64,000 nucleotides of DNA, from assembly GCA_039028975.1 (NCBI GenBank), contig JBCCHB010000017.1, forward strand, positions 1 to 64,000. Direction: 5' to 3'. The position numbers were made by a program, and so were the translations under genes. Shown piece after piece: positions 18,586 through 27,311 of this stretch. The notes beneath the pieces were generated by a model that had not been told where the DNA came from, did not search any database, and saw nothing but the letters and a program-made list of their open reading frames with translations. The DNA is from JAHBNG01 sp039028975. Lineage in GTDB: Bacteria > Chloroflexota > Anaerolineae > Caldilineales > Caldilineaceae. The number at the start of each line of letters is the position of its first letter. Within the stretch, counting starts at the first letter, position 1.

Positions 18586-18729
18586 TTGGGTCAAGTTCTC
18601 AAACCGTTTACGTTTCACCCATCGACCATATACTGTTTACATCCTACTCACGCAATGTAAGTTGAATCATAACCACCCAGCTACTTGCCTGAGGAATTAC
18701 ACAAAATCATAACCATTAAGGAGAATCCA

Positions 18730-20151
18730 ATGCCTGAGCAGCAGCTAATCGAATCGAGCATTGAACGAGCGCGGACCGCTCAAGCCATATTCGAAACCTT
18801 TACCCAAGAGCAGGCCGATGACATTGTCACGGGGATTGCCTGGGCTGGTTATCAGCAGGAGAATGCCGAGACGCTAGCGAAACTGGCCTATGAGCATAGC
18901 GGCTTAGGCAATTACGAAGACAAAGTGACCAAGGTGCGGCGCAAAACCCTGGGCACCATGATGGATCTCAAAGATGTCAAATCCATGGGCGTGATTGAGG
19001 TTGATGAGGAACGGGGCCTCACCAAAATTGCTAAGCCTATGGGCGTCATTGCAGCTATCTTGCCGTCTACCAATCCAGCTGCAACCTGTATCAATAATAT
19101 GATGATTACGCTCAAAGGCGGGAACGCAGTCATCCTAGCTCCTCATCCACGAGGTGAGGCTACTTGTGAGGAGGCCGTTCGATTGGGACGAGAAGTGTTG
19201 GCCCGTCATGGCGCGCCGCTCGATCTGATTCAATACCTGAGCCTGCGCGCCGAGAGCAAAGAGGCCGGTAAGGCGCGCGCAAGTGAGCTGATGGCCCAAG
19301 CGGACTATTCCTTGGTCACGGCAGGACCCGCTAACGTGGATCTAGGCTATCGTAGCGGCACCCCCTCCCACGGTGTCGGTGTCGGAAATGCCCCAATCAT
19401 CATCGATGCAACTGCTGATCTGAATGACGCGATTCCCAAAATTATTGCTAGCAAGACCTTTGACAATGCCACGAGCTGCTCCTCTGAGAGCGCATTGGTC
19501 GTTGAAGAGTCAGTCTACGATAGTGTGCTTCAAGAACTTCAAGTTCATGGGGGGTATTTGGTGAAGCCAGATGAAAAACCCCGCCTGGAGCAGACTATGT
19601 GGCCCAATGGACACCTCAATCGGCATGTGGTGGCCCAATCCGCCCAAACCATTGCTGAGTTGGCCCAGCTAGACAAGCCAGAAGCTCTCAATGCCAACCA
19701 TTTCATTGTGGAAGAGGACGGAATCGGTCCCGACTATCCATTCTCTGGAGAGAAACTTTCGGTCGTCCTGGCTGTTTACAAATATAGCGACTTTGACGAG
19801 GCATTGGAGAAAGTCAACAGCATCTTAGACTACATGGGTAAAGGCCACTCTTGCGGTATCCACTCGTTCAACGATGAGCATATTGAACAATTGGCCGAGT
19901 CTGCCAAAGTCTCAACAGTCCTGGTCAACCAGCCCCACTGTTACAACAATGGCGGTGGCTTTGATAATGGGCTAGACTTTACTCTCTCCATGGGAGCTGG
20001 TACTTGGGGAGATAATGACACATGTGAAAACCTTACCTATAAACATTTTCTCAACTATACCTATCTGGCCCGTCCCATCGCCGATCGTACACCAAGCGAG
20101 GAAGAGCTTTGGGGTAACTATCGCAGGAAGTATGAGATGGTTATGGCATGA
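18730..20151 (+). CDS. CoA-acylating aldehyde dehydrogenase, probable sulfoacetaldehyde dehydrogenase (SauS/SqwD-like)
   Basis: 473 residues from the ATG at 18730, which has AAGGAGA 5 nt upstream; an upstream TTG in frame at 18685 has no such site. It belongs to the EutE/AdhE-type acylating aldehyde dehydrogenases: catalytic Cys250 in FDNATSCSSESALV, the PMGVIAAILPSTNPAAT and LKGGNAVILAPHPRG cofactor motifs, and GVGVGNAP. Such enzymes interconvert an aldehyde plus CoA and NAD(P)+ with the acyl-CoA. Next to xsc, tpa and an acyl-CoA ligase pair the likely substrate is sulfoacetaldehyde/sulfoacetyl-CoA (inference). Plain acetaldehyde dehydrogenase is the alternative. Direction in the cell is open. 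Confidence 0.82.
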   Translation: MPEQQLIESSIERARTAQAIFETFTQEQADDIVTGIAWAGYQQENAETLAKLAYEHSGLGNYEDKVTKVRRKTLGTMMDLKDVKSMGVIEVDEERGLTKIAKPMGVIAAILPSTNPAATCINNMMITLKGGNAVILAPHPRGEATCEEAVRLGREVLARHGAPLDLIQYLSLRAESKEAGKARASELMAQADYSLVTAGPANVDLGYRSGTPSHGVGVGNAPIIIDATADLNDAIPKIIASKTFDNATSCSSESALVVEESVYDSVLQELQVHGGYLVKPDEKPRLEQTMWPNGHLNRHVVAQSAQTIAELAQLDKPEALNANHFIVEEDGIGPDYPFSGEKLSVVLAVYKYSDFDEALEKVNSILDYMGKGHSCGIHSFNDEHIEQLAESAKVSTVLVNQPHCYNNGGGFDNGLDFTLSMGAGTWGDNDTCENLTYKHFLNYTYLARPIADRTPSEEELWGNYRRKYEMVMA

Positions 20152-20174
20152 TTCAACGATGCGGCTAAACAACA

Positions 20175-20317
20175 TTTTTTTGTAGTATAGGAAAGTATAA
20201 AACCACTCGGGTAGCTTCGCATAGCCAGTTCGCGCTCAGCGGTTCTGGGACTGAGTCACGGACTCCGCGGGTGAGGTTGGGCGAAGCCCTTTTTTGTAGT
20301 ATAGGAAAGTATAAAAC
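20175..20317 (+). repeat. Direct repeats bounding a 115-bp unit
   Basis: TTTTTTGTAGTATAGGAAAG followed by TATAAAAC occurs at about 20176-20203 and again at 20290-20317. The sequence between them has GCTTCGC near its left end and GCGAAGC at its right end, able to pair. This looks like an inserted or duplicated unit; it could also be a doubled promoter, since both copies end in TATAAAAC. Confidence 0.6.
20279..20295 (+). terminator. Short hairpin with T run
   Basis: GGGC, GAA loop, GCCC, then six T. It has the form of a Rho-independent terminator with a very short stem, 128 bp after the dehydrogenase stop. It forms the right boundary of the 115-bp repeated unit. Confidence 0.5.
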
Positions 20318-20432
20318 TCGACCCCCGAAAGATGGCCAAACTCTAGCTGAATGCTGACGGCTGATTAGCTGAAAGCTTTTTTAACGAATTGTCCAACCCA
20401 AAGCTTGAAGAATAGCAAGGAATGATAAGTGA

Positions 20433-21560
20433 ATGTTTATTGAAGAGTATGATGCCAAACAACTTCTTAACAAGATGGCTATTCCCATTCCACAGGGATC
20501 GGTTGCGCATACCCCAATTGAAGCTGAAGAGGTTGCCACTAGTCTTGGCGGACCCTGCGTCGTCAAAGCTCAAGTGCCAACGGGAAAGCGCGGCAAGGGG
20601 GGAGGCATTGCCATTGTGGATAGCGCCGCGGAGGCCAGGACAGCCGCAGAAAAGATTCTTGGTTCCATGCTGAATGACTTTCTCGTGGAGCGAGTTCTTG
20701 TTGAGGAGCGGGCATCTATTGCTCAAGAGCTATATGCCTCAGTCACGATTGATCCATCTCGCCGATGTCCACTACTCATCTTTTCGACTGAAGGGGGCAT
20801 GGACATCGAAGAGGTTCATGAGGCTACCCCTGACAAGGTACTGATGGTCCCTATCGATATTGATAAAGGGTTGGATCAGGCCAGGGCGTTGGCCATTTTG
20901 CAACAGAGCAGTCTTGGGGCCGACCATCATGCGGGTGTGGCCGATATGCTGGTCAAGCTCTATGCCATGTACCGTCAATACGACGCTCAGTTGGTAGAGA
21001 TCAACCCACTCGTTCTAACGACGAGTGGTGACGTTGTTGCATTGGACTGCAAATTAGTAATTGACGATAACTCGGTCTATCGACAGACTGAGTTGCCTGA
21101 ACAGCGACCGATTGGGACATCGTTAGAGCTAGAAGCAGCAGAGCAGGATTTCCTCTTCGTGGAACTGGATGGAGATGTGGGCGTCCTAGCCAATGGTGCC
21201 GGGTTGACCATGTCGACCATGGACGCGGTGACGGTCCATGGTGGAAGCCCGGCCAACTTTCTTGAGGTAGGTGGTATGGCCTATAAGAGAGCAACCCCTG
21301 CTCTCGCCTTGGTCTTGAAGAATCCCAAGGTGAAGAGCCTCTTGGTCAATCTGTGTGGGGCATACGCCCGTACAGATGTAATTGCCGAAGGCATTGTTGA
21401 GGGTTGGAAGGCACTTCAGCCAGAGCTGCCGGTCTCCTTCTGTATTCACGGCACAGGTGAAGAACGCGCACGAGCGTTAATTAAAGAAGAGCTTGGCTTC
21501 GATTGCTACGACAAGATGGACGATGCAGTGAAGGCTGCTATTCAGTCTGCTAAGAAATAG
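20433..21560 (+). CDS. ADP-forming acyl-CoA ligase beta subunit, SucC/MtkA/SqwK-like
   Basis: 375 residues. N-terminal ATP-grasp domain (MFIEEYDAKQLLNKMAIPIP; VVKAQVPTGKRGKGGGI; LVEINPLVLTTSGDVVALDCKL, the metal-binding segment), then the CoA-ligase beta domain (NGAGLTMSTMDAVTVHGG, NFLEVGG). Slightly shorter than E. coli SucC and with a divergent middle. The family joins a carboxylate to CoA with ATP. Standing between the acylating dehydrogenase and acetate kinase, a sulfoacetate-CoA ligase as in the Acholeplasma SqwKL system is the best fit (inference); succinyl- or malyl-CoA synthetase are alternatives. The alpha subunit follows after 202 bp that hold an 85-bp hairpin element. Confidence 0.82.
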   Translation: MFIEEYDAKQLLNKMAIPIPQGSVAHTPIEAEEVATSLGGPCVVKAQVPTGKRGKGGGIAIVDSAAEARTAAEKILGSMLNDFLVERVLVEERASIAQELYASVTIDPSRRCPLLIFSTEGGMDIEEVHEATPDKVLMVPIDIDKGLDQARALAILQQSSLGADHHAGVADMLVKLYAMYRQYDAQLVEINPLVLTTSGDVVALDCKLVIDDNSVYRQTELPEQRPIGTSLELEAAEQDFLFVELDGDVGVLANGAGLTMSTMDAVTVHGGSPANFLEVGGMAYKRATPALALVLKNPKVKSLLVNLCGAYARTDVIAEGIVEGWKALQPELPVSFCIHGTGEERARALIKEELGFDCYDKMDDAVKAAIQSAKK

Positions 21561-21601
21561 GTTGTAAAATGCTTACGTATTTCAATCGGATTCAGCCCCA
21601 T

Positions 21602-21686
21602 TATACTGCGGTCGTTTTGAAAACAAGAGTTTTCCGATGCTCTACCAGAGTGACCAAACTCGTGTTTTCAAACGGAGCTGAGTATA
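21602..21686 (+). repeat. 85-bp hairpin element, copy C
   Basis: TATACTGCGGTCG to GGAGCTGAGTATA, exactly 85 bp, between the beta and alpha ligase genes. Arms TTTGAAAACAAGAGTTT and AAACTCGTGTTTTCAAA pair with one mismatch; the core is GCTCTACCAGAGTGACC. It would be transcribed in the ligase operon. Confidence 0.9.
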
Positions 21687-21762
21687 AATGACCAACCTAC
21701 TTGATTCTCATTCCTAAAACAGCTCAGCCTGCCCAAACAGAATCGATAGAGAACCCATAACC

Positions 21763-22632
21763 ATGATCAATAATCCAACCCGTCGCGTACTTGTCCAAGG
21801 CATTACCGGCAGCGAAGGATCGTACTGGACTGAAAAGATGCTCGAATACGGCACCCATGTGGTCGCTGGTGTTACACCAAGAAAAGGTGGGCAAATGGTT
21901 CACGGCCTTCCTGTTTATGATACAGTGGGCGAAGCGTGTGCCAACCATGAGATCGATCTATCGGTCATCTTTGTCCCGGCTCGCTTTACCAAAGGGGCAG
22001 CCTTTGAGGCCATAGAGGCAGGGGTGCCAGATCTGATTGTGCTTACCGAATTTATCCCTATTCACGATGTGATGGCGTTCATGGCCGCGGCGCAAGAAAG
22101 AGGTACTCGCATTATTGGACCAAACTGTCCCGGCGTGGTTTTTCCTGGGCGAGACTTCATTGGCATTATGCCTGGCTGGGCAGAGAATCTGTTCCGACCG
22201 GGCAACATCGGTGTGGTCTCGCGAAGTGGTAGCTTAGGCGCGCTCATTAATCTGAATCTAGTATCGGGTGGTTTTGGTCAGTCCGCCTTTATCGGTATTG
22301 GTGGCGATCCCATTGTAGGGACTACTTTCCGAGATACATTAGAGATCTTTGAGCAGGATCTAAACACCAAAGCCATCGTCATGTTGGGCGAGGTGGGTGG
22401 CCCTATGGAAGAAGAAGCCGCCGAGTATATTCCCAATATGACCAAGCCTGTCGTCACCTTCATAGCTGGCCAGAACGCGCCTGAAGGGAAGAAGATGGGT
22501 CATGCTGGGGCAATGGTCGCTGGCGGCAAAGGAACGGCTCAGAGCAAGATGGATGCCTTGCAGAAGGCGGGGGCGTATGTAGCGAAGGTGCCGTCGGAGA
22601 TAAACAATCTACTAGCAAAGCTCAGTTTATGA
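21763..22632 (+). CDS. ADP-forming acyl-CoA ligase alpha subunit, SucD/MtkB/SqwL-like
   Basis: 289 residues, normal for SucD. CoA-binding Rossmann domain with VLVQGITGSEGSYWTEKMLEYG and GVTPRKGGQ; ligase domain with RIIGPNCPGVV, GNIGVVSRSGSLG, SAFIGIGGDP and the phosphohistidine His247 in KKMGHAGAMVAGG. It completes the heterodimer with the beta subunit. The start lacks a strong ribosome site. Acetate kinase follows after 55 bp. The role proposed for the pair, sulfoacetate + CoA + ATP to sulfoacetyl-CoA or the reverse with ATP gain, is inferred only from the neighbours. Confidence 0.84.
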   Translation: MINNPTRRVLVQGITGSEGSYWTEKMLEYGTHVVAGVTPRKGGQMVHGLPVYDTVGEACANHEIDLSVIFVPARFTKGAAFEAIEAGVPDLIVLTEFIPIHDVMAFMAAAQERGTRIIGPNCPGVVFPGRDFIGIMPGWAENLFRPGNIGVVSRSGSLGALINLNLVSGGFGQSAFIGIGGDPIVGTTFRDTLEIFEQDLNTKAIVMLGEVGGPMEEEAAEYIPNMTKPVVTFIAGQNAPEGKKMGHAGAMVAGGKGTAQSKMDALQKAGAYVAKVPSEINNLLAKLSL

Positions 22633-22687
22633 TTACTATTCTGTTTTGGAATGTCTTTAGAAAAAGTCTTCAAGAGTCGATATCTCT

Positions 22688-23935
22688 ATGAAGATTCTCG
22701 TCATCAACTGTGGTAGCTCCTCTGTTAAATATCAACTTTTTGAAATGCCCTCCCAAGTTGTTTTAGCTTCCGGCATGTTGGAGCGCGTCGGTATGGATAA
22801 CGGTCGATTGAAACATCGTTTCTATTCGGGGGAACGCTCGACCGAGGTGATCAAAGATGGCCTAACTGTTACCCATGAATCGGGCATAGCCCTAATTGCT
22901 GAACTGCTATATGATGATGACGTTGGTGTTCTTGAGGCGGGTCACGTGCCCGACGCTGTCGGCCATCGGGTTGTTCATGGTGGAGAATACTTCCAGCAGC
23001 CCGCCCTCATTGATGAAGCGGTTATTGAAGCAATTCGCCAGACTATACCACTAGCACCGCTGCACAACCCGGCCAATCTAACCGGTATTGAACAGACTCT
23101 TGCCCTCTTTCCCAAAACGCCTCAGGTGGCAGTCTTTGACACGGCATTCCACCAGACCATGCCACCGCATGCTTATCGTTACGCCCTGCCAGATTCGCTC
23201 TATCAGGAACACGCCGTTCGACGGTACGGCTTTCACGGCACCTCCCATAGCTACGTTGCACGGGCCGCCGCCGAATTTCTGGAAAAACCCCTGAGTTCAC
23301 TAAACCTGATTACCTTGCATTTGGGCAATGGCGCGAGCGTCACCGCTATTGAAAACGGTCGAAGCATTGAAACATCTATGGGCCTAACCCCTGTCGAGGG
23401 GTTGATCATGGGTACCCGCAGCGGAGATTTGGATCCGGCCGTTCCAGGCTGGTTAATGGAGAATCTCAACCTGTCTTCACAAGACGTCGATGCGCTTTTA
23501 AACAAGCAGAGCGGACTCAAGGGGATCTGCGGATCCAACGATATGCGAGACATTTTGGCAAGGCGAGAGCGGGGAGATGCATCGGCTACATTGGCCTTTG
23601 AGATGTTTTGCCATCGATTGCGTAAGTATATTGGTGCATATTATGCCGTCCTTGGAGAGGTTGACGGGATTGTCTTCACTGGCGGAATCGGCGAAAATGC
23701 AGCAGCTGTTCGTTCAGAATCGTGTGCAGGATTGCAAAAAATGGGAATCCAAGTCGATTCAATAAAAAATCAGGCCAACGGCTCAGGGATCCAAGCGATA
23801 CATCATCAGGACAGCGGCGTGGCCGTTTTAGTCGTTCCAACCAATGAGGAGCTAGAGATTGCTCGGCAAGTCACCGTGATATTAAACCACTGTGATATTG
23901 CATCAATGAGATTGTTAGACCAAGAATCCGAATGA
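22688..23935 (+). CDS. ackA: Acetate kinase
   Basis: 415 residues. ASKHA-fold kinase with MKILVINCGSSSVKYQLF at the N-terminus, the HRVVHGG arginine segment, FDTAFHQTMP, RYGFHGTSH, LHLGNGAS, GLMMGTRSGD-like GLIMGTRSGDLDP, FTGGIGENAA and the C-terminal VVPTNEELEIA glutamate. Converts acetyl phosphate and ADP to acetate and ATP. Because Xsc makes acetyl phosphate directly, AckA can take energy from desulfonation without phosphotransacetylase; no pta is seen in the window. It is the last gene of the island and runs convergent to the sugar transporter, 28 bp apart, with no clear terminator in between. Confidence 0.95.
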   Translation: MKILVINCGSSSVKYQLFEMPSQVVLASGMLERVGMDNGRLKHRFYSGERSTEVIKDGLTVTHESGIALIAELLYDDDVGVLEAGHVPDAVGHRVVHGGEYFQQPALIDEAVIEAIRQTIPLAPLHNPANLTGIEQTLALFPKTPQVAVFDTAFHQTMPPHAYRYALPDSLYQEHAVRRYGFHGTSHSYVARAAAEFLEKPLSSLNLITLHLGNGASVTAIENGRSIETSMGLTPVEGLIMGTRSGDLDPAVPGWLMENLNLSSQDVDALLNKQSGLKGICGSNDMRDILARRERGDASATLAFEMFCHRLRKYIGAYYAVLGEVDGIVFTGGIGENAAAVRSESCAGLQKMGIQVDSIKNQANGSGIQAIHHQDSGVAVLVVPTNEELEIARQVTVILNHCDIASMRLLDQESE

Positions 23936-23963
23936 TACAAAGCATTTAGGTAATCCCTCGCTA

Positions 23964-24821
23964 TTATCCGCTCATCCCTGTCATAGCGATTCCTTTGATA
24001 ATGCGCCGCTGAAGGACGAGATAAAGTAGCAATATGGGGGCAATCGCCATGACCGAGGCTGCGGTGAAGAGCCCATATTCAATATAGTATGTTCCTATGA
24101 ACTCGATGAGACCGACTGCAATAGGGTACATTTCTGAATCAAAGGCGATGATTAGAGGCCAAAAAAGATCATCATACTTGAACATGAAGACAAAAATGGC
24201 CAGGGTAACCATCTGCGGCCGAATAATTGGGAGGACAACCTGCCAGTAGATACGGAAGGTTCCGGCCCCGTCCATCTTGGCGGCGTTTAACAGTTCATCC
24301 GGTACAGCGAACATGGCCTGACGGATAAGGAAGATGCCAAAGGGAAATCCGATCCACGGGAATATCATCCCTAAATAGGTGTTGATGAAAGGAATACCCG
24401 TGATATTCTGAATGGAGAGCAGAAGCAGGAATAGAGGCAGCACATAGGTCGCCATAGGCACCATGATGGAGGCGATTAGCGTTGCAAAAACAATGTTGCC
24501 AAATCGAGAGGGATGCTTCACCAAAATAAATGCAAGGAGTGAACTGGTAAATAACACAATTCCGGTCGTGCCGCCCGCATAGATCAACGTATTCAGAAAA
24601 TACCTGGCAAAACGAGGGCGCCAAACATCCGTCAAGTGCTCTAATGTAAACGAATGGGGCCATAGGGTCGGCGGGATCTGCCGCAACTCGGATGTTTCCT
24701 TAACGGAAGCCGTCAAAACCCAGTAAAATGGGAAGAGCCAAAGCAAGCCGATGAAGATGAGAATGAGGTATAGAGAGAGGGTGGCTAGGGGCTGGTGACT
24801 GGTGCAGCGACTAATATTCAT
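23964..24821 (-). CDS. Sugar ABC transporter permease (MalG/UgpE-like)
   Basis: 285 residues, six membrane segments (LYLILIFIGLLWLFPFYWVL first). The EAA loop is visible in ELLNAAKMDGAGTFRIYWQVVLPIIRPQM. It is the second permease of a CUT1-type importer for oligosaccharides or glycerol-phosphate-like compounds. Its start overlaps the end of the upstream permease gene by 11 bp, so translation is coupled. No ATPase gene of this importer is in the window; many CUT1 systems share one encoded elsewhere. Confidence 0.88.
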   Translation of the reverse strand: MNISRCTSHQPLATLSLYLILIFIGLLWLFPFYWVLTASVKETSELRQIPPTLWPHSFTLEHLTDVWRPRFARYFLNTLIYAGGTTGIVLFTSSLLAFILVKHPSRFGNIVFATLIASIMVPMATYVLPLFLLLLSIQNITGIPFINTYLGMIFPWIGFPFGIFLIRQAMFAVPDELLNAAKMDGAGTFRIYWQVVLPIIRPQMVTLAIFVFMFKYDDLFWPLIIAFDSEMYPIAVGLIEFIGTYYIEYGLFTAASVMAIAPILLLYLVLQRRIIKGIAMTGMSG

Positions 24822-25725
24822 ATCTCGTCCTAATCACCCGAAACTGGACGTAGCTAAGCAAAACCATGACGATGAAGAGGCACACAGCAAGTGCGCTGGC
24901 ATAGCCCTCTCTGAAAAAGATGAAAGCCGTCTGGTAAATATAGAAAACAACCGTTGTCGTGGAATAGTTTGGTCCTCCTTGTTCCATCGACGCCATCGAT
25001 CGTTCCCCTGTCATGACAAAGGTCTCGGTGAACATCATAAACGCTCTCAGTGTGGAGATAATGGCAACAAATGCGGTGGTCGGGATGAGAAGCGGCCAGC
25101 TTATGTGACGAAAGAGGGACCACCCACTGGCGCCATCTATTCTGGCCGCTTCGTAAAGCGTCTCTGGAATCGCCTGGAGACCAGCTAGATAGATCAAAAG
25201 TGCATACCCTGACGTACGCCAGATTGAGACAATCGCCAATGAAAGTAGTGCCGTCTGGGAATCCAGCAGCCAGCGTAGCGGCGACAGACCAATACTCGTT
25301 AGAAATGTATTGAAGAGTCCCTGCTGATTGGGCAAAAATATAAAACGCCAGACAACTGCCACCGCCACCAAAGGCACCACATAGGCAACAAAGAAGGAGG
25401 AAGTCAAGAAGCCCCGCAATGACCGGTTCGTCAGAGCATTGACGGCAACGGCCAATCCCAGACCAATCACAATCACTGCAGGGACGACCATCAGCGTAAA
25501 TTTGAAGGAGTTGCTAAATGCAATAAAGAAGATCCGATCATCCGTAAAGAGCTCCCGAAAATTCGCCAAACCGATCCAGCCTGTTTCAGCAAAATATTTT
25601 CGCTGTAAACTGAGCCAAAAGGTGTTGAGAATTGGCCACCAGAAGATTGTCACAAAAAATAGTGTAGCGAGGAACAGGGCGACGATGGCCAGTGGATCTT
25701 TTGGAAAAAAACGCTCTTCTTTCAA
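24811..25725 (-). CDS. Sugar ABC transporter permease (MalF/UgpA-like)
   Basis: 304 residues, six membrane segments. The EAA loop reads TLYEAARIDGASGWSLFRHISWPLL. Middle gene of the binding protein / permease / permease operon, 8 bp after the binding protein gene. Sugar class is from family order; the exact substrate cannot be read from sequence. Confidence 0.88.
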   Translation of the reverse strand: MKEERFFPKDPLAIVALFLATLFFVTIFWWPILNTFWLSLQRKYFAETGWIGLANFRELFTDDRIFFIAFSNSFKFTLMVVPAVIVIGLGLAVAVNALTNRSLRGFLTSSFFVAYVVPLVAVAVVWRFIFLPNQQGLFNTFLTSIGLSPLRWLLDSQTALLSLAIVSIWRTSGYALLIYLAGLQAIPETLYEAARIDGASGWSLFRHISWPLLIPTTAFVAIISTLRAFMMFTETFVMTGERSMASMEQGGPNYSTTTVVFYIYQTAFIFFREGYASALAVCLFIVMVLLSYVQFRVIRTRYEY

Positions 25726-25733
25726 GGCCTACC

Positions 25734-27098
25734 TCATCGTAATGTTTCCCACAGAGGATTGGTTTCCCATTTCGTCTTGCCGATAATCAATGGCCAATTG
25801 TCCTGACGTGTCAAAACCTCATCCACCTCACGACAGGCATCTGCCAGCACAACATCAATCGACTCACCTTCCTCACGTACGCGCGTCCAAGTGTTCACGA
25901 TGGCCATGGAGACTTCTGCTGGCCAGATGCCTGGGTTACGAAAATTGCCTGGTATAGTTGAGATTGCAATACCGCGCCACTGCTCATCATCGGCAGAAAA
26001 TGCTGGATCATCCCAGAGTGCCCGTAATGATGGCTGACGGCCCCGAATCGGAATGTAGCGGCGTTGAAACGATTCCCCCACCAGGTAGCGCCACACTGCC
26101 CAACTTGCATCAACGACGCGCTCGTCGTCACTCTGGGTTGTGACGACAAAACCTGTTTCATCGGTGGCGCGTCCAAAAGGCCCCTCTCCACTTTGGGTTG
26201 GCGTCGGCACAGTTCCCCAGTTGAGATCAGGAAATCCTGAGATTAATAGACCATGTTGAAATGTGCGGGAAAATCCAGTGACGGCTTTCCCCTGAGAGAA
26301 TTGATCGCTAGAAGGCAATCCATTCCTATCTTGAAGGTGCTCTCGAGCGAAGAGATCGAGGACAAACTGATAGGCATCAGTCGTTTCTGGCTCGGCCCAA
26401 GCGCAGGTTTTGTCGTCGATAAACCACCAGCCACCATTTTGATATCGAATGGCATCTGCTAACCAAAGCCCCTCGCCATTAAAGGTAAAACCGGCTTGGG
26501 TCACTGTATCACCTTCCCATATGGTCAATGCTTTGGCCCAGGGAATAAATTCATCCCAGGTGGTAGGGATATCCTCAGGCGTATACCCATTCGCTTCTAA
26601 TAGATCAATGTTGTAGTAAAGGCAAGCTGGCATATTGCCGGTAGGCAATACATAGTAATGGCCATCAGGAAGTTGATAGAAGTCGGCCACTCGCTCGCCC
26701 ATCTCTGCTCGCACATCGATAATCCCCTCAGGAATCGGGTGCATCATACCCAGCTGTAGAATGGCTTGAATAAATGCTCTAGCGGGAAAGAAGATATCGG
26801 GTGCTTCACCGGCTGCGTGGCTAGATTTTAGGTTAGCCAGACCTTGACGGTTTGGCACAAACTGAACCTTGGGGTTGATTCCGGGGTTCTGATCCCTGAA
26901 CTCGGTGGCCAGGAGTTCCTCCGTCAGTTCATGGACGGTACGAACATCCTTAAACCAGACCACGATTTCAATTTCTGACTCCTGGCCGCGTGGGGAGCTT
27001 TCATCAGAATTGGCTGTAGCACAACTGGCTAACATCATACTCATACTAGCCATAGCTGACAGCTTCAAAAACTCACGACGAGACTTCACATGGGGCAT
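25734..27098 (-). CDS. Sugar ABC transporter substrate-binding lipoprotein
   Basis: 454 residues, family 1 extracellular solute-binding protein. The N-terminus carries a twin-arginine-like SRREFLKLSA and a lipobox LASC, so it is exported and lipid-anchored. Mature part shows EIEIVVWFKDVRTV, GEAPDIFFP, PTTWDEFIPWAKAL and a C-terminal ALWDDPAF/VNTWTRVREEGES typical of SBP_bac_1/8 members. It delivers substrate to the two permeases downstream. A ribosome site GAGGTAAA lies upstream of the ATG. About 210 bp upstream begins a control region that resembles the one before the SARP regulator at 35339. Confidence 0.88.
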   Translation of the reverse strand: MPHVKSRREFLKLSAMASMSMMLASCATANSDESSPRGQESEIEIVVWFKDVRTVHELTEELLATEFRDQNPGINPKVQFVPNRQGLANLKSSHAAGEAPDIFFPARAFIQAILQLGMMHPIPEGIIDVRAEMGERVADFYQLPDGHYYVLPTGNMPACLYYNIDLLEANGYTPEDIPTTWDEFIPWAKALTIWEGDTVTQAGFTFNGEGLWLADAIRYQNGGWWFIDDKTCAWAEPETTDAYQFVLDLFAREHLQDRNGLPSSDQFSQGKAVTGFSRTFQHGLLISGFPDLNWGTVPTPTQSGEGPFGRATDETGFVVTTQSDDERVVDASWAVWRYLVGESFQRRYIPIRGRQPSLRALWDDPAFSADDEQWRGIAISTIPGNFRNPGIWPAEVSMAIVNTWTRVREEGESIDVVLADACREVDEVLTRQDNWPLIIGKTKWETNPLWETLR

Positions 27099-27180
27099 TT
27101 TACCTCCTCAAGGTTGGATGGGTGAGTTTGGGGGGATTCCCTAACAGGTCTACAACATTCACAATCAGTAGATCGCAAAG

Positions 27181-27219
27181 CTGTCATTCTGAGCGGAGGA
27201 ACGGAATGAAGAATCTCAG
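27181..27219 (+). repeat. TGTCATTCTGAG-type interspersed repeat
   Basis: CTGTCATTCTGAGCGGAGGA followed by ACGGAATGAAGAATCTC. It is a widespread bacterial intergenic repeat type, related to the copies at 17284 and 43684. Confidence 0.65.
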
Positions 27220-27311
27220 CTCTGCCAACTTCCGTGCGGACCTGATTGCGATCTACTGACAATATAGAGAAGGGTGGCGAATGTTATCTCCTATCCAAAA
27301 GATTCTTCACT

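Larger units (their letters stand above)
20152..20432. other. Gap between dehydrogenase and ligase genes with duplicated segment
   Basis: 281 bp with no gene. It contains two copies of a T-rich 28-bp segment and a short GC hairpin with a T run, detailed separately. The following gene starts at 20433 with a modest AAGGA site at 20417. Confidence 0.6.
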
